Below, piece after piece: positions 43,030 through 51,853 of a stretch of 64,000 nucleotides of DNA. The stretch spans positions 124,001-188,000 of the forward strand of contig NZ_JAJHPV010000014.1 in NCBI RefSeq assembly GCF_020831365.1, written 5' to 3'. Source of the stretch: Massilia agrisoli. GTDB lineage: Bacteria > Pseudomonadota > Gammaproteobacteria > Burkholderiales > Burkholderiaceae_D. Under the pieces are notes generated by a model that worked only from the letters and a program-made list of their open reading frames with translations, searched no databases and had not been told where the DNA came from. Every line of letters starts with the position of its first letter. Position 1 is the first letter of the stretch. A program made the translations under genes and the position numbers.

Positions 43030-43058
43030 GGCAATTTCCGTCGGGCGTAATTCCCGCC

Positions 43059-43064
43059 ATTATA
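43059..43064 (-). promoter_or_regulatory. Perfect -10 hexamer upstream of fnr copy 2
   Basis: TATAAT on the minus strand lies 30 bp upstream of the fnr start codon. The -35 region is not a clear match, so the promoter may depend on an activator or be moderately weak. Confidence 0.5.
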
Positions 43065-43125
43065 GACGTCAAGCAGGGTTAGCGGTGAAACCTATGTGGC
43101 TAGGAAATATCTTGTATCGAGAATA

Positions 43126-44373
<1,248 letters not shown>

Positions 44374-44423
44374 GTGGGTATACCTTGCAGCAAATGTAGA
44401 CAGGCCGCCAGTTTAACGTGTTC

Positions 44424-47036
44424 TTACTGGCTGCCGGCGACGATGATGAAATCGCGGGCGTTGAGCAAGGTGCCGTCGGCCGCGATCTCGATCAGGTGCA
44501 TGCCGGTGTCGGACAGGCCAAGCCGCTCGAGCTGGGCGGGCGAGACGCGCAGCAGGTACATGCCGGGGAACACGGCGGGGATCACGTAATAGCCGTCCGA
44601 CGAGGTCTTCATGGTGGCGGCCACCTTGCCGCCCGGGCCCAGCAGTTGCAGCTCCAGGTCGCCGACCGGGCGCCGCACGCCGCCGGCCAGCAGGAAGGTG
44701 GTGCCGTCGATCTCGCCGGTCACCGCCAGCGCGAAATCGAGCTCGCTGACCTTGCCCGGACGCGGCACCAGCCGCACGCCCGGCACCCGCGGCTGCCACT
44801 GCGGATCCTCGAGGGTATTGGTGTCGAAGCCGATGTCGAGGTGCTGGTAGGACGGCAGCCGCGGCAGGTAGGCCAGCCCGTTGGCGTCGGTACGCGCCAT
44901 GTGCTTGCCGCCGTTGATGGTAAAGCCGGCATTGCGCACCGGTTGGTCGCCTTCGTCCATGACGCCGTTCAGGTTACGGTCGAGGAAGACGCGCAGCGAG
45001 GCGGCGCCGGTGCCGGCCATCGGCTGGGCCTCGGCCAGCAGGCGCCCCTGGCGCGGCTCGATCCCCAGCGCCATGAACAGCTGGAGGCCGGCGCCATACT
45101 CGTGGCGGCTGGTGTAAAAGCCGTTCAGCCCGAGGCCGAAGCTGCCCAGGCTTTTGTTGAGCGCGCCGCTGAGCCGGTAATGCGGGTTGGCGAACGAGCG
45201 CGCCAGCCCCAGGTTGGCGACCAGGCCATCGGCCAGGTAGTAGTCGGCCGACAGCGCCACCGCGCCCAGGCCGGCGTGGGGCGAGATCGTGTATTCGAGC
45301 TGGCCATTGAGGCCGATCCCGGCCACCCTGCGGCTTGCCTGCAGCACGCCGTCGGCGTATTTGCGCCCGGCCAGCTTCTGCCAGCGCAGCACCTTGCTGA
45401 CTGCCATGCCGTTGCGGTAGGCCGAGACGCGGCCCAGCAGCTGGGTCGCCTCGGCGCCCGAAGCCAGCGTGTCGCGGCGCGCCTGCAGCGACATGGGCAG
45501 GGCGATGCCGGGCGCGGGCACGGTGCCGTCGATGCGCAGCTCGTCGCGGCAGGCGACCGGATCGGCGGAGGGCTGGAAGACTTCGCTGGTGAAGCCATCG
45601 AGTTCGGCGCGGGTGGCCGACAGCGCCAGCCTGCCCAGCCGCGTCTTGACGCCCACCTGCGCCAGCTGGCCGCCGTCGCCGGCGCGCGCGGCTTCGCCGC
45701 TGAGGATGAACGAGCGCCAGTATCCGTACAGGCCAAGGTGGGCGTAGCGCTGGTCGATGCCATTGACCGGCAGCCGCGCCAGCGCGCCGGTGGCGGTCAC
45801 GAAGCTGGCCAGGCCCCAGTCGAACTGCGCCAGCGAACGGTGGCGGCCGTCGCGGTCGCGGTGCCCGCTGGCGCTGTAGTAGAGCGAGCCGGGCGCGACC
45901 GCCGACTGCTGCAGCAGGAAGCTGTAGCGCTCGACGCGCAACTGGCCCAGCGGACCGTGGAACACCAGCCGGAAATCGTTGGGGCCGTAGGACAGCGGCA
46001 TGTCGGGGAAGTTGTATTTGCCGTCGGGTCCGGACTGCTGGAAGCCGACCAGCGCTTCGTTGTAGTACAGCTCGACGTCCCAGCCCGGCGCCAGGTCGCC
46101 CTGCAAGGTGTGCTTGTCGAAGCGCGATGGCTGGTTCAGCGGGCGGTTGCTGACGGCGGCGCCGTTGCCGGTCGAGCTGGTCAGCGAGATATTCTGCACG
46201 CCGGGCACTGCCACGCTGCCCACCTGGGCGCTGCGCGCATGCAAGGGGCCGAGCAGGCCGGCGTCGGGATCATGGCGCCCGAGCGTGGCGCGCAGGTGGC
46301 CGGATGGCTCGCGCGGGCCGCGGGTGGCGAACACGGAGGCCTGCATGCCGAGCAGGTCGGAGGTCAGGAAGGCGCTGTAGTTGGTTTCGGTGCGGCGCCG
46401 GGCGCCCCCGCCAGTGACCGCGACACCGATGGTCTGGTCGATGAAGGGCAGGCCGGCCAGGCGGTAGGGAAGCTCATGGCGGGCATAGCCGGGGTCCTGG
46501 TAGCCGCTGCGCGCACCGGCGCCGGCGCCGCGCTGGCCGCGCGCGCGGCGCGCCTGCAGCGGCAGCATTTCGCGCGGGCGCACCTCGACGGCGAGGCTGG
46601 GCAGGTCGACCAGCAGATCGACCGGCAGCCAGCGCGCCAGCAGCCGGCTCGACACGTAGATGTCTTCGTGCTGCAGCTTGACCTTGGAGCGGTCGAGCCG
46701 CTCGCGCACGCCTGCATTGATGACTTCGCGCTCGATCACGTCGAGGCTGAAGCCGCGCTCTTCGGACAGGATGTAGCCGCTGGCGCGGCCCTCGGCCGGG
46801 GTGGTGCGGATCGCCAGCGTAAGCAGGCGCGACAGTTCGCCCAGCGGCAGGAAGATCTCGCGTTCGATTTCGTAGGCGGTGACGGCATCGGCCAGCACAC
46901 TGCGGCCAAGGCGCACTTCGAGCAGTAGCAGGTTGGCTTCGCTGTGGGGCGCCGGCGGCGGCACCTGGGCGTGCGCGTGCAGCACCGGCAGCAACGCCAG
47001 CGCTGCGCACAGCACGACCCGGTGAAATAAGTGCAT
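44424..47036 (-). CDS. Outer-membrane usher-like protein of an atypical chaperone-usher system
   Basis: An 870-residue exported protein with signal peptide (VVLCAALALLPVLHAHAQ). The N-terminal domain (LLLEVRLGRSVLADAVTAYE) resembles the periplasmic domain of alternative ushers. A long region of alternating hydrophobic/polar strands follows, consistent with a large beta-barrel (for example GSLYYSASGHRDRDGRHR and LLGRVSAYRNGMAV). Two small C-terminal domains follow: a calcium-binding-like DRNLNGVMDEGD loop and a carboxypeptidase-regulatory-like fold (SSDGYYVIPAVFPGMYLL). It would secrete and assemble subunits at the cell surface. It is the fourth gene of a DUF4402-DUF4402-chaperone-usher run. 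Confidence 0.85.
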   Translation of the reverse strand: MHLFHRVVLCAALALLPVLHAHAQVPPPAPHSEANLLLLEVRLGRSVLADAVTAYEIEREIFLPLGELSRLLTLAIRTTPAEGRASGYILSEERGFSLDVIEREVINAGVRERLDRSKVKLQHEDIYVSSRLLARWLPVDLLVDLPSLAVEVRPREMLPLQARRARGQRGAGAGARSGYQDPGYARHELPYRLAGLPFIDQTIGVAVTGGGARRRTETNYSAFLTSDLLGMQASVFATRGPREPSGHLRATLGRHDPDAGLLGPLHARSAQVGSVAVPGVQNISLTSSTGNGAAVSNRPLNQPSRFDKHTLQGDLAPGWDVELYYNEALVGFQQSGPDGKYNFPDMPLSYGPNDFRLVFHGPLGQLRVERYSFLLQQSAVAPGSLYYSASGHRDRDGRHRSLAQFDWGLASFVTATGALARLPVNGIDQRYAHLGLYGYWRSFILSGEAARAGDGGQLAQVGVKTRLGRLALSATRAELDGFTSEVFQPSADPVACRDELRIDGTVPAPGIALPMSLQARRDTLASGAEATQLLGRVSAYRNGMAVSKVLRWQKLAGRKYADGVLQASRRVAGIGLNGQLEYTISPHAGLGAVALSADYYLADGLVANLGLARSFANPHYRLSGALNKSLGSFGLGLNGFYTSRHEYGAGLQLFMALGIEPRQGRLLAEAQPMAGTGAASLRVFLDRNLNGVMDEGDQPVRNAGFTINGGKHMARTDANGLAYLPRLPSYQHLDIGFDTNTLEDPQWQPRVPGVRLVPRPGKVSELDFALAVTGEIDGTTFLLAGGVRRPVGDLELQLLGPGGKVAATMKTSSDGYYVIPAVFPGMYLLRVSPAQLERLGLSDTGMHLIEIAADGTLLNARDFIIVAGSQ

Positions 47037-47127
47037 CTCTCGGCAATATCCGTATCAATCGTGGCATGGCGGCGCCATACCGGAAGTTACGATTATTGTT
47101 GAGGTGGAAATGAACTGATCGAAGGAG

Positions 47128-47149
47128 AAGGAGGGATATTTCCCTCCTT
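47128..47149 (-). other. Intercistronic hairpin between chaperone and usher genes
   Basis: A perfect 9-bp stem AAGGAGGGA/TCCCTCCTT with a 4-nt loop lies in the 127-bp gap between the chaperone stop and the usher start. No U-tract follows in the direction of transcription, so an RNA-stability or attenuation role is more likely than full termination. Confidence 0.5.
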
Positions 47150-47163
47150 TTGCGGGGCAATTG

Positions 47164-48009
47164 TTACGGCAGCGGCAGGGCGGCCCGGGCCAGCACGGCG
47201 CCGCCGGCGTCGGCGCGCTGGCGGAACACCACATCCAGGGCGCCGCGCGCCAGCGCCACGCCCTGCGGGACCTGCAAGGGCAGGGTGGCGCGGCGCACCG
47301 CGTTGGGGCTGTAGACGGCAATGCCGCCCGCGGTGGCCAGCACCTGCGGGGCGCCGCCCTGCGGCGTGAACGTGACCTGGACGTCGCCGTAGACCGAGCC
47401 GTTGCCAAGGCGGTCGAACTGCAGCGCCAGCATCGGCGCGCGGCCCGCCTCGGCCTTGTGCAGGGCCAGTTGGGACAGGCTGACCGTGCCCTGGACCGCG
47501 CCGTGGCGTACGATTACCGGCATCGACGCGCCCACCAGCGCATTGAGCTTCACGCCGATGTCGCCCGGCTTGCCGTGCGCCTCAATGCTGGTGCTGCCCG
47601 CGGCCGCCGGCAGTTTTTCGAAGTGCAGGTGGGAGCGGTATTCGCCTTCCGCCAGCACGGCTGGCTTCCTCAGCATCAGGCGCACGGTCTGGGCGGTGCC
47701 AGGCTGCAAGGTGACCTGGCGCGGCGAATAGCGCAGCATCGGATCGGCGAACAGCTCGCCCGCAACCGGCGCGGCAACCGGCTCGAAGCGGCCGTCCTCG
47801 GTCATGCGCCGGTTGACCAGGGTGATACGGTAGGTCGCCGCTTCGCGGCTGTTGTTGATCAGCTCGACCTGGGCGGCGCGGTCATTTTTGTCGAACACGA
47901 TGCGGGTAGGGTGCAGCATCAGTTCCGCGTGGGCCGACTGCGCGGCCAGCGCGAACAGGCAGGGCAGCAACAGGCGCCGGGCGCGCTGTGCCAATACGAT
48001 GGGCGGCAT
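47164..48009 (-). CDS. PapD-like periplasmic pilus chaperone
   Basis: A 281-residue exported protein (signal LLLPCLFALAAQSAHAE). The first Ig domain has LMLHPTRIVFDKNDRAAQVELIN (LHPTRIVFDKNDRAAQVEL in part) and the G1-strand region QTVRLMLRKPAVLAEGEYRSH, matching PapD/FimC-type chaperones, in which basic residues anchor the subunit C-terminus. The second domain is less conserved. It should hold DUF4402 subunits in the periplasm and deliver them to the usher. AAAGGA precedes the ATG. It is 44 bp downstream of the second DUF4402 gene. Confidence 0.88.
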   Translation of the reverse strand: MPPIVLAQRARRLLLPCLFALAAQSAHAELMLHPTRIVFDKNDRAAQVELINNSREAATYRITLVNRRMTEDGRFEPVAAPVAGELFADPMLRYSPRQVTLQPGTAQTVRLMLRKPAVLAEGEYRSHLHFEKLPAAAGSTSIEAHGKPGDIGVKLNALVGASMPVIVRHGAVQGTVSLSQLALHKAEAGRAPMLALQFDRLGNGSVYGDVQVTFTPQGGAPQVLATAGGIAVYSPNAVRRATLPLQVPQGVALARGALDVVFRQRADAGGAVLARAALPLP

Positions 48010-48053
48010 GGCAAAGTCCTTTCAAAAGACCGCGGCAAGCCCGCGGCCGGGAT

Positions 48054-48584
48054 TTATTGGTAATTGACGGTGACCTGGAAGGAAGCGCTGTAGTCTCCCG
48101 CAGGCTGGTTCGGCCCTACCGACAGGGTGGCCCCGACATCAAACGCCAGGCCAGATGGCGTGAGCGTGAGCAGGCTGCCGGAACCGCTGACGAAATTCAC
48201 CACCGGCATCGAGTACGGGCCGTTCGCCAGGAACACCTCGCCGTTGCCGGGCAGGGAAACGATGACCGACTTCGACGCCCCGCTGCCGTTCAGGGTGAGC
48301 AGGTTGAAGCCCGCGCTGCCCGCTCCCGCCGAACTGATCAAGACGACGCCGCCGCTGCGCGAGCGCGCGCCGTTTGGCGCTACCGTCAGGGTGCCGCCGC
48401 TGCCGGCGACGAAGGGGCCAAAACTCAGCGAGCGGGTATTGACGAGTGACAACTGGGCTGCGGGACCGCCAGCTGGCTGTTCCGGCACGGTTCCGATCTG
48501 CTCGAGCGGAGGAAGGATCTGCGCCATGGCAGCGAGCGGCAGCAGAAAAACGACAAGGGCAAACATGGGGCGGCGCGCAGGCAT
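48054..48584 (-). CDS. DUF4402-type secreted beta protein, probable pilus subunit 2
   Basis: A 176-residue exported protein with signal peptide (FALVVFLLPLAAMAQ); the start may instead be the second Met at 48566. The core SLSFGPFVAGSGGTLTV followed by GARSRSGG parallels the first DUF4402 protein. It ends with the strand YSASFQVTVNYQ at the very C-terminus, a feature of chaperone-usher subunits whose last strand is recognised by the chaperone. The mature N-terminus is a proline-rich ~20-residue extension that could be a donor strand or linker. Subunit role is inferred from context. It sits 32 bp downstream of subunit 1. Confidence 0.82.
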   Translation of the reverse strand: MPARRPMFALVVFLLPLAAMAQILPPLEQIGTVPEQPAGGPAAQLSLVNTRSLSFGPFVAGSGGTLTVAPNGARSRSGGVVLISSAGAGSAGFNLLTLNGSGASKSVIVSLPGNGEVFLANGPYSMPVVNFVSGSGSLLTLTPSGLAFDVGATLSVGPNQPAGDYSASFQVTVNYQ

Positions 48585-48616
48585 CGGAAATGACTGTTCC
48601 CTGCGCGCCTGCTTGC

Positions 48617-49138
48617 TTAGTTGTACTCGACGGTGGCAATGACGTTGCCGGTGTAGGTGCCCGGCGCCTGGCCGGAACCGACCGTCAGCACGCCGCCGAC
48701 GTAGATCGACTGGGCGCCGCCGGTCAGGGTACCGGTGGTGACGTTGCCGGAGGTGGTATTGGCGGCGGTCAGGTCGCTGACGGCGGCGAAGGCCATCGTG
48801 TCGGTGCCCGAATCCAGGGTTGCCGGTGCAGTCAGGTTGATGCTGTAGGTGGCATCGGCTTCACCGGTCACATCGAACTTGGCAGCGGTCGGGGTGCCGC
48901 TCATGCCGATCACGGCGCCGGTCACCGAGCGGGCGCCGCTGGTGCTCACCGTAATGGTACCGCCGGTGACGGCAGCGAACTTGCCGAACACGAGGTCGGC
49001 AGCTTTGGTGATGGCGATCGGGGTCACCACGGTGCCGGTCGAGCTGGCGCTGGTGTTGGCGGCGATCGCGGCTGGGGCGGCCGCAACGGCGGCAACGGCG
49101 GCGATGAGCTTGAGGGTGGTGCGCAATGGCTTGGTCAT
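48617..49138 (-). CDS. DUF4402-type secreted beta protein, probable major pilus subunit
   Basis: A 173-residue exported protein (signal TLKLIAAVAAVAAAPAAIAA). The start at MTKPLRTT has AGGAAG 7 nt upstream; a longer frame to 49231 crosses the leader. The mature protein is Ala/Thr/Gly/Val-rich with DLVFGKFAAVTGGTITV and GARSVTGAV, and it ends YTGNVIATVEYN. The low charge, lack of cysteine and terminal beta strand match pilin-like fibre subunits. An N-terminal alternating strand (TGTVVTPIAITK) could be the donor strand. It is first in the operon, as expected for the most abundant subunit. Confidence 0.85.
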   Translation of the reverse strand: MTKPLRTTLKLIAAVAAVAAAPAAIAANTSASSTGTVVTPIAITKAADLVFGKFAAVTGGTITVSTSGARSVTGAVIGMSGTPTAAKFDVTGEADATYSINLTAPATLDSGTDTMAFAAVSDLTAANTTSGNVTTGTLTGGAQSIYVGGVLTVGSGQAPGTYTGNVIATVEYN

Positions 49139-49522
49139 GTTTGTCTTCCTTCGGACATTCGTTATCACCGGCGCCGGATGGCGCTGGCTCCTATGTTTGA
49201 GGTATGGCAAGAAAGACGGCCGTTGCCACACCTCAACTTGCTATTTTGCAATGCGATGGTAACAATCTTTTTGTAACCGTTCATTATATTTTTGCCATTT
49301 AACAAAAATATAACAATGTGTTGCGTAAATATCTATGCTCGTGCCAGCCAGCAGGGTGAAGGATGGGGCAGAAAGGCTGGGCCTGGACTGTTGACGGCAG
49401 CGTTCGCCGGTTCCGTTTGTCCTGGATCAGGGAAACTGCAACAGGCGCTCAAGTCGGAAAAGATGGGCGAGCGGGCGCGGCGGCGCCCGCCGGAGCCAGC
49501 GGCACAGGTGGCTGCGCCAGCT
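49139..49522 (-). other. Promoter and leader region of the chaperone-usher operon
   Basis: This 384-bp gap upstream of the first DUF4402 gene is markedly AT-rich between 49240 and 49335. It carries the dyad-embedded -10 at 49283 and a leader of roughly 140 nt. The part from 49335 to 49522 is GC-rich and shows no convincing gene. Confidence 0.5.
49283..49313 (-). promoter_or_regulatory. Operator-like dyad overlapping a -10 TATAAT
   Basis: TTATATTTTTG and CAAAAATATAA are perfect 11-bp inverted arms with an 8-nt spacer (49284-49313). A consensus TATAAT on the minus strand (49288-49283) lies within one arm. A repressor bound here would block the promoter of the DUF4402 operon. Confidence 0.65.
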
Positions 49523-49651
49523 TCAGGCGCGGTCTGCGGTGGCGAAGTGCGGTGTGATAACTGTCGGCTTGACCGGCTCGTGCCTGTCCTTGCACGCGGC
49601 AAGCGACAACAGGCAGGCGATGGCGGCGATGGCCCTGGCGTAGTGGTTCAT
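49523..49651 (-). CDS. Small lipoprotein, 42 residues
   Basis: A short gene starting ATG 49651, with AGGGGA about 6 nt upstream. The product begins MNHYARAIAAIACLLSLAAC, a lipoprotein signal with lipobox LAAC. Only 23 residues follow (KDRHEPVKPTVITPHF...). Lysine after the lipidated cysteine suggests export to the outer membrane rather than inner-membrane retention. It resembles entericidin-size lipoproteins but is not assigned to a family. It is upstream of and co-oriented with the chaperone-usher operon, but the 384-bp gap argues for separate transcription. Confidence 0.65.
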   Translation of the reverse strand: MNHYARAIAAIACLLSLAACKDRHEPVKPTVITPHFATADRA

Positions 49652-49826
49652 GGGGATCCCCTTTGCACTTCATGATAGTGCGTTTTCGGTCCATACGGCG
49701 CATGGTTTGGCGTCTTTACACTATGAAAAACGGGTATTTCGTTCTGGTTTGCAGCATTGATCCGTGATAAATTCTGCCGCGGCAAGAGCGCGTAGCGCCT
49801 GCCTTTCACGAATACGGAGACCATGC

Positions 49827-51656
49827 ATGCCAGTTGACACCCGTCGCGCCTCGAAAATCACCCTCGCGCTTCTCACCCCATTCCTGCTCGCATCGAGCGC
49901 GCTGGCCCAGGGGGCGCCATCGGCAGCCCCGGCGGCGGTGGAAGCCGTCGCCCAGCAACGCAACCCGGCGTTCGACGCCTGGGCCGACAAGTTCTCCGCC
50001 GACTGGGTCCGCCTGTCGCCCGAGCGCGCCACCGCGTCGCAATACTTCAGCGGCGCCGAGCAGCAGGCGCTGGACCGCCAGCTGGCGCCGCAGACCAAGG
50101 CGCACCGCCAGAAATACGTCGTGATGGCACGCAACGGCATCACCCGCCTCGACCGCTTCCTGGCCGGCAAGCTCGACGCCAACCAGCGCATCTCGGCCCA
50201 GACCATGCGCTGGTCGCTCGCCAACACGGTGGCCAACGAACCGTTCGAAGACCACGCGTTCACGTTCTCGCAGTTCAGCGGCGCCCACATCGCGTTGGTC
50301 ACCTTCATGACCGAGACCCACCCGATCCGCAACGCCGCCGACGTCGACAACTACCTGGCGCGCCTGGCCCAGGTCGGCGCGCGACTGGACGAAGCGACGG
50401 CGCGCGCGCGCAGCGCCGCCGCGCGCAAGCTGGTCCCGCCACGCTTCATCCTCGAACGCGCGCAAGGGCAGGTGGACGCCTTCCTCAAGCCTGCGCCCGG
50501 GCAGAACGTGCTGGTCACCTCGCTGGCCGAACGCACTGCCAAGCTGGCGGACCTGGCGCCGCAGGCGCGCGACGCGGCCATCGCCAGCGCGACGGCCATC
50601 GTCGCCGCCAAGATCCGCCCCGCGTATGAACGCACGCGCGGCTTCCTGGCCGAGATCCACCCCAGGACCACTGACGCGGCCGGCATCGACCGCCTGCCGA
50701 ACGGCGCCGCGGCCTACAGCCAGGCGCTGGCCAACTTCACCGGCACCAAGCTGCAGGCGGCCGAGATCCACCAGATCGGCCTGCGCGAAGTGGCGCGCCT
50801 CGAAGGCCAGATGGACAAGCACCTGCGCAGCCTCGGCTTCACCGAAGGCAGCATCGAAGAACGCATGCGCGCGCTCGACAAAACCTTCCAGCTGCCGCTT
50901 GAACCCGACCCGCGCCCGGAAATCATCAAGCGCTACAACGCCATGGTGCGCGATGCCGAACAGCGCTCGGCCAAGCTGTTCAACCTGATGCCGAAGTCGC
51001 CGGTCGACGTACGGCGCGAACCGCCGCTGACCGAAGGCAGCGCCTCGGCCCACTACAGCCTGCCGGCGCCGGACGGCAGCCGTCCCGGCATCTTCTGGGT
51101 GCCGCTGCGCGGGCCGGTGTTCGACATGATCCGCATGCGCAGCCTGGCCTACCATGAAGCCGTGCCTGGCCACCACTTCCAGCTGGCGATCCAGCAGGAA
51201 CTGCAAGGCCTGCCGAAGTTCCGCACCATGCGCATCTTCGGCGGCGGCAGCGCCCACTCGGAAGGCTGGGCGCTGTACACCGAGCGCCTCGCGGTGGAAG
51301 AGGGCTGGTACGAAGGCGACGTACCGGGCCTGCTGGGTGCGCTCGGCTCCGAACTGTTCCGCGCGCGCCGGCTGGTGGTCGACACCGGCCTGCACAGCAA
51401 GGGCTGGACGCGCCAGCAAGCGATCGACTACGGCCTGAAGCCATCGGAAGTCGAGCGCTACATCGTCTGGCCTGGGCAGGCGAACGCCTACATGCTCGGC
51501 ATGCTGCGCATCCTCGAACTGCGCGACAAGGCCAAGGCCGAGCTCGGTCCGAAGTTTTCGCTGCCAGGCTTCCACGACGTCGTCCTGCGCTCCGGCTCGG
51601 TGCCGATGGACGTGCTGGCCAAGCTGGTCGACGAATGGATCGCCTCCCAGCGTTAA
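49827..51656 (+). CDS. DUF885-family exported metallopeptidase-like protein
   Basis: A 609-residue protein with a signal peptide (TLALLTPFLLASSALAQ in part). The DUF885 signature HEAVPGHH (H443, E444, H449) lies in YHEAVPGHHFQLAIQQEL (first 18 residues), followed by GGGSAHSEGWALYTE with a further Glu ligand, and WPGQANAYMLGMLRI near the end. This arrangement resembles a gluzincin zinc peptidase, and family members are often annotated as dipeptidyl or X-Pro peptidases. GGAGA lies upstream of the chosen ATG; a longer frame begins at 49764. A large perfect palindrome follows the stop by 19 bp. Confidence 0.88.
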   Translation: MPVDTRRASKITLALLTPFLLASSALAQGAPSAAPAAVEAVAQQRNPAFDAWADKFSADWVRLSPERATASQYFSGAEQQALDRQLAPQTKAHRQKYVVMARNGITRLDRFLAGKLDANQRISAQTMRWSLANTVANEPFEDHAFTFSQFSGAHIALVTFMTETHPIRNAADVDNYLARLAQVGARLDEATARARSAAARKLVPPRFILERAQGQVDAFLKPAPGQNVLVTSLAERTAKLADLAPQARDAAIASATAIVAAKIRPAYERTRGFLAEIHPRTTDAAGIDRLPNGAAAYSQALANFTGTKLQAAEIHQIGLREVARLEGQMDKHLRSLGFTEGSIEERMRALDKTFQLPLEPDPRPEIIKRYNAMVRDAEQRSAKLFNLMPKSPVDVRREPPLTEGSASAHYSLPAPDGSRPGIFWVPLRGPVFDMIRMRSLAYHEAVPGHHFQLAIQQELQGLPKFRTMRIFGGGSAHSEGWALYTERLAVEEGWYEGDVPGLLGALGSELFRARRLVVDTGLHSKGWTRQQAIDYGLKPSEVERYIVWPGQANAYMLGMLRILELRDKAKAELGPKFSLPGFHDVVLRSGSVPMDVLAKLVDEWIASQR

Positions 51657-51675
51657 TCTGAGGAAACGGTTTCCC

Positions 51676-51739
51676 AAATCGGGGTCAGACCACCGCATTT
51701 TTGGAATGTTCCAAAAATGCGGTGGTCTGACCCCGATTT
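51676..51739. repeat. Perfect 31-bp palindrome with 2-nt loop
   Basis: The arms 51676-51706 and 51709-51739 are exact reverse complements separated by TG. The outer part reads AAATCGGGGTCAGACCACCG and the inner part CATTTTTGGAA. GGGGTCAGACC...GGTCTGACCCC resembles palindromes seen near REP-associated transposases in related genomes, as recalled, not searched. The right arm ends GATTTTTG, so it could also terminate transcription of the DUF885 gene. Confidence 0.9.
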
Positions 51740-51853
51740 TTGCAACTTTCCGGGTGTTCGTCGGCCCATGCGGGGTTTCGTCGCTTTGCCGGGCCAGGCT
51801 TGCGCTACCCTTGTTAATCTGTGTTCAGGCCAATCAAAACCTGGAAACCCACC

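Noticed and set aside
49449-49703. An 84-codon frame overlapping the small lipoprotein gene
   Set aside because: It is in another frame, arginine/proline-rich and without a ribosome site; the 42-residue lipoprotein frame has signal and lipobox.
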